Assembly: GCF_001899645.1 (NCBI RefSeq)
Contig: NZ_MKVV01000044.1
Location: 86,682 to 150,681, forward strand
Length of the DNA: 64,000 bases
Source: Pseudonocardia sp. 73-21
GTDB lineage: Bacteria > Actinomycetota > Actinomycetes > Mycobacteriales > Pseudonocardiaceae
Direction of reading: 5' to 3'
Shown piece after piece: positions 32,027 through 39,696 of the stretch; within the stretch, counting starts at the first letter, position 1; each line of letters begins with the position of its first letter. The notes below the pieces were generated by a model. It was not told where the DNA came from, did not search any database, and saw only the letters and a list, made by a program, of their open reading frames with translations. Made by a program: the position numbers and the translations under genes.

Positions 32027-32356
32027 TCACGCCTCCGGGTTCGACTGCAGGGCCACCCACTTGCCCGGCTCGTCATCCTTGATCTTCTTCTGGCCGGACG
32101 CCTTCTCCAGACAGCCCCAGCACTGCCGGATCTCCCACCGGTACGCGTGATCGTGACCGCCCTTGGCCGGATCCCACTCGTCCTCACGGGTCCCGCACGA
32201 CGGGCACTTCTCCGACTCGTGGATCTGCCACCACAGGGCCAGATCCCGATCATGCGCCGACCAGACGGGCGGCCCACCCAGGAAGTGCGAGTGGCTGATC
32301 CCCCGCGGCCCGCAGTACGACATCTCCAGCCGTATCTGCGGGTCCGCGATCAGCCT
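32027..32356 (-). CDS. Second tail assembly chaperone, expressed by -1 frameshift
   Basis: The frame continues from the slippery site at 32356-32362 as RLIADPQIRLEMSYCGPRG, then HSHFLGGPPVWSAHDRDLALWW and a zinc ribbon (CPSCGTREDEW ... CWGCLEKA). This part has its own ATG at 32323, but no ribosome site is visible. Fusion to the upstream chaperone would give about 272 residues, as in gpG-gpGT of lambda. Both forms help assemble the tape measure before tube polymerisation. Confidence 0.75.
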   Translation of the reverse strand, partial: RLIADPQIRLEMSYCGPRGISHSHFLGGPPVWSAHDRDLALWWQIHESEKCPSCGTREDEWDPAKGGHDHAYRWEIRQCWGCLEKASGQKKIKDDEPGKWVALQSNPEA

Positions 32357-32844
32357 TTTCCCGTACTCACCTGCGGCTGCCGTTGGTTCAGGTTGACCAC
32401 CGTCGCGAACAGCAAGTCCAGCTCACCCAGCCCGACCTTCCCCGTCTCGGCCACCGCATGCCACTGGTGCTCCGACAGGGTCGGCTCGACCGCCGCCTCG
32501 AGCAGCGCCGGCCGGAACGTGGCGACGTTCCACTGCCAGCCCTGCTTGCGCTGCTCGCTGGTGGGTGGGTGCGCGGCCGCGAGCTCCTCCCACTCGCCCG
32601 GCGGGATGCAGCGGGCGGTGAACACGATCGCCGGCTGCCCGTCGAGGTGCTGCTGGGCGGTCTCGACCGCGGCGGCGTACGGCGCCAGGTCCTGCACGCC
32701 GCGCTGATGCGCGAGCTGCAGCTCCCGGGTCGCCGCCTCGACAGCTTGCTCGGCCGCGGCGTGCGCGGCCGGGTCGCGCGGGATGGGGACGTCCTGCGTG
32801 GGGAGCGTGCGGCCCTGCAGGACGTCCCACAGGGACTCGGTCAC
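32350..32844 (-). CDS. Tail assembly chaperone (gpG-like)
   Basis: 164 residues from GTG 32844, which overlaps the tail tube gene by GTGA. It has ESLWDVLQGRTLPTQDVPIP at the start, then IVFTARCIPPGEWEELAAAHPPTSEQRKQG and WNVATFRPALLEAAVEP. It ends LNQRQPQVSTGKG at the slippery site. Immediate position after the major tail protein fits the family. Confidence 0.75.
   Translation of the reverse strand: MTESLWDVLQGRTLPTQDVPIPRDPAAHAAAEQAVEAATRELQLAHQRGVQDLAPYAAAVETAQQHLDGQPAIVFTARCIPPGEWEELAAAHPPTSEQRKQGWQWNVATFRPALLEAAVEPTLSEHQWHAVAETGKVGLGELDLLFATVVNLNQRQPQVSTGKG
32356..32362 (-). other. Programmed -1 ribosomal frameshift site (GGGAAAA)
   Basis: On the minus strand the zero frame reads ACG GGA AAA GGC TGA. 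The heptamer is exactly in the X XXY YYZ register (G GGA AAA), one codon before the stop. Slipping back one base gives AGG CTG ATC GCG GAC, in frame with the zinc-ribbon chaperone. Same site class as lambda G-T. Confidence 0.8.
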
Positions 32845-33320
32845 GGAACGAGGATGTCCTCGGCGGGCACCTGACGGATGGAGAACTGGTACTGGAGCAT
32901 GAACGGGTCGCTGTCGGACCACTGCTTGGGCTTGGACCGCATCAGCACCGGGAACACGTCCATGCGGTAGCCGGTGACCCAGCCGCCGGGCATGAGCACC
33001 ACGAACCCGGAGTAGCCGACGGTGAGGGTCTGCCGGATGTCTGCGCCGGAGATCTTCGCGTAGATGCCGAGGCTGGAGTCGGATGCCTCACGACGGCCGT
33101 TGATCTTCGAGTTGAAGTCCGAGGCGTAGTCGGGGCGGTCGAGCTGCCCCGCCTCCGTCGCCCACCCGTCGATCGACTTCACCTGCCGGGTCACGTTGAT
33201 CCCGGCGTCCAGCTCGGCCGCGGTGGGGTTGGTGTAGTCGACCATCGCCGGGACGACGAGGACTGCGGTCTTGCCGACCGCGTAGAAGGCGTCGTAGGCC
33301 TCGATCAGGGGTGCGGGCAT
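32841..33320 (-). CDS. Major tail (tube) protein
   Basis: 159 residues. Sequence includes VGKTAVLVVPAMVDYTNPTAAELDAG, IDGWATEAGQLDRPDYASDFNSKI and DIRQTLTVGYSGFVVLMPGGWVTGYRMDVFPV, the pattern of actinophage tail tube proteins. The C-terminal QYQFSIRQVPAEDILVP is typical. Should be one of the two most abundant virion proteins. Confidence 0.75.
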   Translation of the reverse strand: MPAPLIEAYDAFYAVGKTAVLVVPAMVDYTNPTAAELDAGINVTRQVKSIDGWATEAGQLDRPDYASDFNSKINGRREASDSSLGIYAKISGADIRQTLTVGYSGFVVLMPGGWVTGYRMDVFPVLMRSKPKQWSDSDPFMLQYQFSIRQVPAEDILVP

Positions 33321-33321
33321 G

Positions 33322-33609
33322 TCAGCGGTCCTTCTTCGTCGTCGGGGTCGTCGGGTTGGCGGTCACGGCCTTGTCGCCGGGTTCGGGGACGACTTCGGGC
33401 GTGTCGTCGTGGGACTGGTCGGTGGCCGGCTGCTCCGCCGCGGCCTCGGCGGCCGCCAGCTCGGCGGCGGCCAGCTCGGCCGGGGTCGGTTCCGTCTGGT
33501 CGTCGCGGACCTGCCAGCCGGACGCGGCGTAGGTGCCCAGCGCGGCGCGCAGCACCTTCCGGTCGTGCGCGGGCGTGAGCCCGGGATGGGTGATCCACAC
33601 CTCGCTCAT
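33322..33609 (-). CDS. Small acidic virion-region protein (95 aa)
   Basis: From ATG 33609. N-terminal part SEVWITHPGLTPAHDRKVLRAALGTYAASGWQVRDD is probably a small folded domain. The rest is an Ala/Glu helix (AELAAAELAAAEAAAEQ) and a flexible tail. Coupled to its upstream neighbour by ATGA. Function unknown; such proteins precede the tail tube gene in several actinophages. Confidence 0.55.
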   Translation of the reverse strand: MSEVWITHPGLTPAHDRKVLRAALGTYAASGWQVRDDQTEPTPAELAAAELAAAEAAAEQPATDQSHDDTPEVVPEPGDKAVTANPTTPTTKKDR

Positions 33610-33953
33610 GAGGTCACCGGCCCCTCGACCCAGAAAGTCACCGACGCCGTGGCCGACCAGGCGAGACCGACGAGACCATCGGCCGGGTCGGTGTAGAGGT
33701 CCCCGGTCGGCAGGTCGAAGATCGTGAGCCCGGCCGGGACCGCCCCGAACGGGCACACGATCACCTGGTCGGCGATGGTGAGGCCGCGCACCGTGCCGGG
33801 GGTGGTCACGGTGCAGGTGATGTTCGCGGCGCCGCCGTTGACCACATGGATGCGGGTCCCGGGAGACACCCGGTCGCCCCCGGCGGATGCGGCTGCGACC
33901 GTGGGGGCTGCGATGCCCGTTAGTCCGGGGTTCTTCGTTGCCACGATGGCCAC
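33606..33953 (-). CDS. Small beta-rich structural protein (115 aa)
   Basis: Starts MAIVATKNPGLTGIAAPTVAAASAGGD. Beta strands with IHVVNGGAANITCTVTTPG, IVCPFGAVPAGLTIFDLP and WSATASVTFWVEG suggest a virion decoration or tail protein. No enzyme motif. Lies between the tail-terminator candidate and the tail tube. Confidence 0.55.
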   Translation of the reverse strand: MAIVATKNPGLTGIAAPTVAAASAGGDRVSPGTRIHVVNGGAANITCTVTTPGTVRGLTIADQVIVCPFGAVPAGLTIFDLPTGDLYTDPADGLVGLAWSATASVTFWVEGPVTS

Positions 33954-33956
33954 GGG

Positions 33957-34442
33957 TCACGCTCCTTCGAATCGTGTCGCGTCCACCCGGATGGCGAACT
34001 CGATCAAAACCAGACATCCGCCCGCGGTCTGCACGGGCCGATACGTCGAGCGCACGAGACGCGCCCAGTCACACGTCCCGGACAGGTCGAGGTTCGCGAC
34101 CAGCACGGCGCGGAGCGCGTCGAGCAGCTGGTACGCGCGCACCCTCGACACGGCGACGTCGACACCGCCCGTCGAGGACTGCACCAGCCCCGCCACCACG
34201 TGCGACTCGGTGCGACGCCCACCCCACCCGGGCCGCTCCTCGCCGGAGGCCGCGGACACGTCCTCGATGGACAGGCCCAACGCCAGCGCGTCCCCGACCT
34301 CGACTTCGCCCAGCGGGGGGCCGTCGAAGACCTGCACGCCCTCCAGGCCGGGAGCGGTCCCGGCGCGGACCCCGCTGCCGTCGGCCGGGGCGGCGATCAG
34401 GGCGAGCATGGCGTCCAGGACGGCCGCGACCGGTTCGCTCAC
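33957..34442 (-). CDS. Tail terminator / minor tail U-like protein candidate
   Basis: 161 residues from GTG 34442, overlapping the connector gene by GTGA. N-terminal helix VAAVLDAMLALIAAP, then PGLEGVQVFDGPPLGEVEVGDALALGLS and a C-terminal strand-helix pattern with QLLDALRAVLVANLDLSG and CLVLIEFAIRVDA. Size and position between connector and tail tube fit a tail terminator. Confidence 0.55.
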   Translation of the reverse strand: MSEPVAAVLDAMLALIAAPADGSGVRAGTAPGLEGVQVFDGPPLGEVEVGDALALGLSIEDVSAASGEERPGWGGRRTESHVVAGLVQSSTGGVDVAVSRVRAYQLLDALRAVLVANLDLSGTCDWARLVRSTYRPVQTAGGCLVLIEFAIRVDATRFEGA

Positions 34443-35161
34443 CACCGCCCCCACGTGACCTGGTCCGCCGGGTCCGGCCAGCCGCACGCCGGCGGGAACG
34501 ACCCGGCCGGTTGTGGCACCCCGCCGGCGTCCGCGCCGAGCGGCGGCCCGAGGAGGTCGGTCAGCCTGACCGTGAGCGTTGCCGTGCCGGCCGGGCCGGA
34601 GTCGGAGTCGATCGCGGCCGCCGCTGCTGCCATCCCGGCGCCGCGCCCCCCGAGCCGGGAGCGCTGGGTGCGCCAGAACTCGGCCAGCACCATCTTCACG
34701 GCGAGCACCTGCGACTCCGACACGGTCGGCTCGCTGGCCAGTGTCCGCCCCGCGTCCCGCTCGGCCCGGGTGAACAGGTGCCGATCCACTCGCTCCACAG
34801 CGCCCGCCATCATCGTGCGCAGCTCGTCCTCATCGACCTGGCCGCCGGCCACCTTGTTCAGGTAGTCCCGGGCGTCGGCCAGGCTGATCACCCGCCGGGC
34901 GGTGGCGCGGACGTCCACGACGTCGTCGAACGCGGCCGCCGGGCCGGTGCTGCGCCACACCACGTCGTACAGGCCAGCCTGGGCGGGTACGAAGTCGAAC
35001 TCGTAGCGGCCCGTGGTCGGACTGGTCGGGGTCGTGTCGGCGACTGCACCGCCGCCGCGCAGAGTGATCGTCAGCGTCACTGACGTCGCGTCCGTGGGGG
35101 ACCCGGCACCGTCTGTGACCTGCACGCTCAGTGGCACCGTGTCGCCGAGGTCGTAGGACAT
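34439..35161 (-). CDS. Head-tail connector protein with N-terminal Ig-like domain
   Basis: 240 residues. The first 85 form an Ig-like strand pattern (VQVTDGAGSPTDATSVTLTIT ... YEFDFVPAQAGLYDVVW). The middle part resembles gp6/gp15-type connectors: ISLADARDYLNKVAGGQVDEDELRTMMAGAVERVDRHL and SQVLAVKMVLAEFWRTQRS. It would form a ring below the portal. The Ig-like domain is probably exposed on the virion. Confidence 0.65.
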   Translation of the reverse strand: MSYDLGDTVPLSVQVTDGAGSPTDATSVTLTITLRGGGAVADTTPTSPTTGRYEFDFVPAQAGLYDVVWRSTGPAAAFDDVVDVRATARRVISLADARDYLNKVAGGQVDEDELRTMMAGAVERVDRHLFTRAERDAGRTLASEPTVSESQVLAVKMVLAEFWRTQRSRLGGRGAGMAAAAAAIDSDSGPAGTATLTVRLTDLLGPPLGADAGGVPQPAGSFPPACGWPDPADQVTWGRW

Positions 35162-35164
35162 CCC

Positions 35165-36700
35165 TCACCCCTTCCGCATCGTCGGGCCGACGCGGACAGC
35201 GCCGGTCATCGCCGGGCTGCGGCGCAGCACGGACCGCATCGAGCCCCGCATCGTCGCCACGAACCCCTGCTGCACATGAGTGCTCGCACCGGCCGGGGCG
35301 ATGTCGCCGCCGAGGAGCCGGGCCAGCACCTTCAGCGCCAACCCGGACGGCGCGGTTGCGCCGGCCAGCCCCTTTCCGGCGCGCCGCGCAAGGCCTGCCG
35401 TCGGCGCCACCGCACCCCCGACCGTCTTGCCGGGGCGGCGCATCAGCGCCCCCGACGGGGTGACCGCGCCGGCGAGGGCGAGCAGGATCGACCGCACCGC
35501 CGCCACGGCACCGGTCGGCGTGATCGAACCCGCGAGGCGGCGCACGGTCTGCTTCGCGGCCACCCCCACCGGGGCCACACCGCCCGACATCGGCTTACCC
35601 GTACGGCGGAGAAGCAGGCCGGACGGAGCGACGGCCCCGGCCACGGCGAGGAGCCTCGTCCTGATCGTGGCCAGCGCACCGGACGGCGACACCGACCCGG
35701 CCAGCGACTTGCCCGGCTGCCTGAGGATCGCCCCGGACGGCGACACCGCACCCGCAACCGTCTTGGCCAGTTGGCGGGCTACCGCCCCAGACGGGGCCAG
35801 CGCACCGGCCAGAGCCAGGACGCGAGCCCGGACCGTCAGCAGCACGGAGCTCGGTGTGGCCCCACCGGACAGCACCCGGGCCGTCAGCTTGACCAGTTGC
35901 CCGGCCGGCCCTATGGCGCCGCCGACGTACCTGCGATCCTGCCGGGTCAACAGCCCGGTCGGCGTGGTCGCCCCGGTCAGCGTCTTCGCGGGCCGCCGAG
36001 ACAGGCCCCCGCTCGGGGTGGCCGCCCCAGACACGCTCTTCGTGAACGTCGTGCCGCCGGACGCCGGAGCGAGAATCTCGACCGCGGCCAGCACCCAGCC
36101 CTGCGAGCCTGGCGCGGACATCCCCACCGTCTGCGCGCCCGCAGTGGCCGCCGCCTGATAGGCGTAATACCAGACGCCGTCGGAGTTGGTGGAACGGTCG
36201 TAGCAGTCCTCCTCCGTGGCGGAGGACAGATAGGCGCGAGTCGCCGGGTTGCGGCTGAACACGTCCGAGCTGCACCACGACACCACAGACCCCGCGCCGG
36301 TCGTGGTGACCGTCGCCGCCGGAGTCCCCGACCCGGACAGTGGCGAGTTCACAGCCGGAGTGGCGGCAAGCCGCCCCGTCCAACGCTCCACGACCATCGA
36401 GTGCCGGGACGCCGCCGACGGTGTCATCGACACCGTCATCGACCCGGGCGACCCAGCGACGGTCGCAGTCCACACCACGGCGTAGGCGTTGAACCCGCCC
36501 GGGGCAGCCTCGACCCGCTTCGAGAATGTCTGGCCACCACCGGTGGGGCCCGCGCCGTAGTTCGTGCCGGTATCCCATGTGGTGCCCTTGACGACGATGA
36601 CCTCGTCATTGGACGGCGTGAACGATGGCGTGACCAGCGCGCCCGTGTTCGCTCCGGTGTCGTGCACGACGTAGGACGCGATGAGCGTCGCATCGGCCAC
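35165..36700 (-). CDS. Repeat-rich surface protein with 14 copies of an 18-20-residue unit
   Basis: 511 residues. Residues 1-220 form a beta domain (PSFTPSNDEVIVVKGTTWD, SMVVERWTG, GWVLAAVEILAP). Residues 225-485 are about 14 tandem units of the type KTVAGAVSPSGAILRQPG, that is Arg/Lys then xLAGAVxPSGAL. The C-terminus is short and basic (GSMRSVLRRSP). No family recognised. A fibrous decoration lying between connector and capsid genes is likely. Its place inside the head module is unusual for a fibre. Confidence 0.6.
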   Translation of the reverse strand: MADATLIASYVVHDTGANTGALVTPSFTPSNDEVIVVKGTTWDTGTNYGAGPTGGGQTFSKRVEAAPGGFNAYAVVWTATVAGSPGSMTVSMTPSAASRHSMVVERWTGRLAATPAVNSPLSGSGTPAATVTTTGAGSVVSWCSSDVFSRNPATRAYLSSATEEDCYDRSTNSDGVWYYAYQAAATAGAQTVGMSAPGSQGWVLAAVEILAPASGGTTFTKSVSGAATPSGGLSRRPAKTLTGATTPTGLLTRQDRRYVGGAIGPAGQLVKLTARVLSGGATPSSVLLTVRARVLALAGALAPSGAVARQLAKTVAGAVSPSGAILRQPGKSLAGSVSPSGALATIRTRLLAVAGAVAPSGLLLRRTGKPMSGGVAPVGVAAKQTVRRLAGSITPTGAVAAVRSILLALAGAVTPSGALMRRPGKTVGGAVAPTAGLARRAGKGLAGATAPSGLALKVLARLLGGDIAPAGASTHVQQGFVATMRGSMRSVLRRSPAMTGAVRVGPTMRKG

Positions 36701-36703
36701 GAG

Positions 36704-36940
36704 TCACCCCCAGGCGGGATCGAAGTCCGGGTGATCGCGGAACGCGGCCAGAAGCACGCGACGGCGCGGGCATGGAACGAGCACCGTGCCTGTGCGGAAC
36801 GGGTCATCGAAGCCGTCCCCGCACACCGGGCACGGATCGGGCTGGTGCGCGGCGAGAACCCGCTGGCGCACAGCCAGCGCATCCCCGGTCACACCCGCCT
36901 CAGCCCAGCGATCCGCCAGGAACTCGTCCGGCGACAACAT
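36704..36940 (-). CDS. Small protein with CxxC motif (78 aa)
   Basis: From ATG 36940. It has LSPDEFLADRWAEAGVTGDALAVRQRVLAAHQ and then PCPVCGDGFDDPFRTGTVLVPCPRR with three Cys. Possibly zinc-binding. Role unknown. Confidence 0.5.
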   Translation of the reverse strand: MLSPDEFLADRWAEAGVTGDALAVRQRVLAAHQPDPCPVCGDGFDDPFRTGTVLVPCPRRRVLLAAFRDHPDFDPAWG

Positions 36941-36942
36941 CG

Positions 36943-37683
36943 CTAGCTGCCGGCAGTGATCGTGAAGTCGTACGTCGACTGCAGCGAGTCCCCCGACGCC
37001 AGGTTGACCACCGAGAACACCGAGCGGTCCAGCAGCGTCCCGCCACCCGTCGCGGCCTGCGAGAAGATCCCGTGCTCCGTGCACGCCACCGACGCATCCA
37101 CCGTGTTCGTGCCCACCGTGCGGAACACATTCGCCGTGCCGCCCTCGGTCAGACTCCCGGTCGCGCGGGTCGAGTCCGGGTTCAGCGCCGTCGTCGACTC
37201 GGTCACCAGCGCCGTGTCACCCGTCGCCTCCGCCGTCGCGCCCGTGCCGATGCCGTGGTACTTCAACACCTCCGGCTCGACGATGCCCTGCATGGCGTCG
37301 ACCAGGAAGTTCACCCCCGCCGTCGTCACCACCCGCATCGACGCCAGACCGAGCTCCAGGACCTCGCCGTCGCCGCGGACGTGGGTGAGGTACAGCGAGC
37401 CGTAGAAGTTCGACAGCCGCAGCGCCCGCGCCATCATCGCCCGACGCGCCCCGCGCACCAGGTGCCGGAAGTTCGCCGTCCGCCACGCGTTGACCCGGTC
37501 GTCCAGGCCCGCGCGGGGCAGCCCGAAGTGGGCGACCTCGGACAGCGTCAGCTCCTTCGCCGGATACGACGACAGCGCCGTGAGCCGGTCGAACCGGTCG
37601 CGGATCTCACGGGCATCCGCCGAGCGGATCACCTGCAGCGACAGGTCACCAGCCGGACGCGAGACACCACCGTGCTCAGCCAT
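36943..37683 (-). CDS. Virion structural protein downstream of the capsid gene
   Basis: 246 residues from ATG 37683. N-terminal helices (IRDRFDRLTALSSYPAKELTLSEV, RRAMMARALRLSNFYGSLYL). The C-terminal half is a beta domain with LKYHGIGTGATAEATGDTALVTE, VACTEHGIFSQAATGGGTLLDRS and GDSLQSTYDFTITAGS. This type recurs in head/tail regions of actinophages and is taken as structural; exact place in the particle is unknown. Confidence 0.55.
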   Translation of the reverse strand: MAEHGGVSRPAGDLSLQVIRSADAREIRDRFDRLTALSSYPAKELTLSEVAHFGLPRAGLDDRVNAWRTANFRHLVRGARRAMMARALRLSNFYGSLYLTHVRGDGEVLELGLASMRVVTTAGVNFLVDAMQGIVEPEVLKYHGIGTGATAEATGDTALVTESTTALNPDSTRATGSLTEGGTANVFRTVGTNTVDASVACTEHGIFSQAATGGGTLLDRSVFSVVNLASGDSLQSTYDFTITAGS

Positions 37684-37942
37684 GCTGCTCTCCACCCTCC
37701 GGCGCGACCGCGCCCTTCAGTTCGGCCAGGCGCGCCTCGAGCTGCGCGAGCTCGTCGGCGCCTTCGCCCGGGTTGTCCTCGGTGCCCGGCGCCTCGTTCA
37801 GTGCGTCGCAGACGCAGTCCGGATCGCTGGACACGCCCGCCGCGCAGTTGCACTTCCACGCGTCGCTCGGGCGCGCGATCTCCGCGTCGTGGCCGCAGTG
37901 CCGGCAGGTCACCTGCAGCGACGAGCCGCCGTCATCAGGCAT
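37676..37942 (-). CDS. Zinc-ribbon protein (88 aa)
   Basis: Six Cys in two groups (VTCRHCGHDAEI, KCNCAAGVSSDPDCVCDAL) suggest a zinc ribbon. A coiled coil follows (ADELAQLEARLAELKGAV). Ends 7 bp inside the next gene. Unknown function. Confidence 0.55.
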   Translation of the reverse strand: MPDDGGSSLQVTCRHCGHDAEIARPSDAWKCNCAAGVSSDPDCVCDALNEAPGTEDNPGEGADELAQLEARLAELKGAVAPEGGEQHG

Positions 37943-38015
37943 GGGTCAGGCCCTTCAGGTCCAGAGGGAGAGTGGCGCGCCGGCGGCAGCTGGGGTGCCG
38001 CCGGCGCGGGTCGAG

Positions 38016-38237
38016 CTACTTGCTGTCGTCCGCCTTCGCCGCGGCCGCCCGGGACGGCTTCGACGGCGCGGGGGCGGGCGCCTCGTCGACGACCACCACC
38101 GGGGCGGCCGGCTTCTCGGGCTCGTCGGCCCACACGCCCGGGGCGGTGATCCGCTCCGCGACCTCGGCCGGGACCTCGTCCTCCGGCCCGTACGCCACGT
38201 TGTCCACGTGGACGTAGGTGCTCAGTCGGCGACCCAT
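38016..38237 (-). CDS. Small protein after the capsid gene (73 aa)
   Basis: Starts at ATG 38237 in an ATGA overlap with the capsid stop. N-terminal RRLSTYVHVDNVAYGPEDEVPAEVAERIT then a Pro/Ala-rich, charged tail. Common small gene between capsid and connector in actinophages. No function known. Confidence 0.55.
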   Translation of the reverse strand: MGRRLSTYVHVDNVAYGPEDEVPAEVAERITAPGVWADEPEKPAAPVVVVDEAPAPAPSKPSRAAAAKADDSK

Positions 38238-39277
38238 CACGCCACCGTCGCCGAGAAAGACAAGTTCGGGTTCGCCAGCACCGGCAGGCCGATCGCGGCC
38301 GCCTTCGTCCAGATCGCCACCGGGTCCTGCGTCGTGTACGCGCCGGCGACCAGGCCCGGCTGCTCCACGCCAGGGGCCAGGCCGTAGCCGAGCTCCATGG
38401 CCTCGGCCGTCGTGCCGAGCAGCACAGCGCCGAGGTCGGTGCCGTCCGGGCTGTTCGGGTCGACCGGGGCCGGGAGGAACAGGAACTTGTTCACCGCGAT
38501 CGGGCGGACGGCGGCCCCGTTGACGTTCACGCGGGCGTCGTAGGTGTAGATCGGCGGCAGACCGTAGGCCTGCAGCACCGCCGCCACCCCGTCCTGCGTG
38601 GCGATCGACGGGGTGACGCCCTGCGCGGCCAGCAGGCCCCGCATCTCCGACGAACGCAACAGGTATCCGAGGTTCTGCGTCGAGGTCACCGCCGCGCCGG
38701 GCGGCTCACCGTTCTCATCGATGTAGGCCTGCTGCCAGGACAGCATGTCCTGCAGCGGCGTGGCCGTGGCCACGGTCGACCACAGCACGCCCGCGGTCAC
38801 CGTGTTGCCGCCGGCGCGACCGAAGTTCACGGTGCCCGTCACGCCGTTCTCCGACAGCGCGATCTGCCCGGACACCAGCGCCTCACCCCGCGCCAGCTCC
38901 AGCCGGGCCGCGACCGCGCGCGCCATCCTGGTGGAGTCGTCGAGCACCGCGTTGCGGATCGCATCGCTCGAGGCGCGCGCGTTCCGGAGCCGGTCGTACT
39001 CGCCGAGGCGGATCTTCCGCGAGATCGGCGGCAGCTCCCCGCTGACCCGGGTGAGGCCCGGGCGGGCGGCGATCGGGGACTCCGCGTCGTAGGCGCGGAA
39101 CGTGGCGGCCTCGGTCAGCCCCTCACCGCCGGCGGTGAAGCGGAACTGAAGGTCGTCGATGATGCGGTGGGGCAGCCACCGCGACAGAGTGAAGCGGTTG
39201 ATCTCCAGGTCCTGGAGTGCCGCGCGCGAGTATCCGGTGAGTTCCGCCGGATCCACGTAGTCGGTGTTGAGCAACAT
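38237..39277 (-). CDS. Major capsid protein (E-type)
   Basis: 346 residues. Begins LLNTDYVDPAELTGYSRAALQDLEINRFTLSRWLPHRIIDDLQFRF. Further ELPPISRKIRLGEYDRLR, ARAVAARLELARGEALVSG and the C-terminal PVAIWTKAAAIGLPVLANPNLSF. This is the lambda gpE-like capsid type of actinophages. Preceded by the decoration protein gene and the protease, the normal order. Confidence 0.82.
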   Translation of the reverse strand: MLLNTDYVDPAELTGYSRAALQDLEINRFTLSRWLPHRIIDDLQFRFTAGGEGLTEAATFRAYDAESPIAARPGLTRVSGELPPISRKIRLGEYDRLRNARASSDAIRNAVLDDSTRMARAVAARLELARGEALVSGQIALSENGVTGTVNFGRAGGNTVTAGVLWSTVATATPLQDMLSWQQAYIDENGEPPGAAVTSTQNLGYLLRSSEMRGLLAAQGVTPSIATQDGVAAVLQAYGLPPIYTYDARVNVNGAAVRPIAVNKFLFLPAPVDPNSPDGTDLGAVLLGTTAEAMELGYGLAPGVEQPGLVAGAYTTQDPVAIWTKAAAIGLPVLANPNLSFSATVA

Positions 39278-39295
39278 CAGCTACTACCCGCCCTT

Positions 39296-39685
39296 TCAGA
39301 CGAAGATGATCCGGCCGGCGACATCCGCCTTGCCGGCGGCGTCGACAGCGATCGGGAGATTGGCGTCGACGACGATGCAGTGCACGAGCATCGCCCCGGA
39401 CACCGGCGTGGACGTCGACGCCGGCGCCCGGACCACCGTGAACAGCAGACCCGCACACGCCTGGCGACCGTCGGAGGCGGCGTCGTCGTACAGCCCGTAC
39501 TTGCCCGACGCGGTGATCTTCCCCAGCGGCAGCCCGGACATCAGGTAGCCGTCCGGGTAGTGAGTGCCGGCCGTGAACGTGGTCATGTCCAGGGTGATCG
39601 ACCGGGCGGAGTCGGTGCCGTGCGCCGACCCCAACCACGACTGGTCCTCCTGGCCGAAGGTCTCGGTCCTGATGCTGAGATCCAT
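39296..39685 (-). CDS. Head decoration protein (gpD-like)
   Basis: 129 residues with SITLDMTTFTAGTHYPDGYLMSGLPLGKITASGKYGLYDDAA and GAMLVHCIVVDANLPI. Glycine-rich beta-tulip pattern as in lambda gpD. Would sit as trimers on the capsid surface. Located between protease and capsid genes. Confidence 0.75.
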   Translation of the reverse strand: MDLSIRTETFGQEDQSWLGSAHGTDSARSITLDMTTFTAGTHYPDGYLMSGLPLGKITASGKYGLYDDAASDGRQACAGLLFTVVRAPASTSTPVSGAMLVHCIVVDANLPIAVDAAGKADVAGRIIFV

Positions 39686-39696
39686 GGTGTGCCCCC

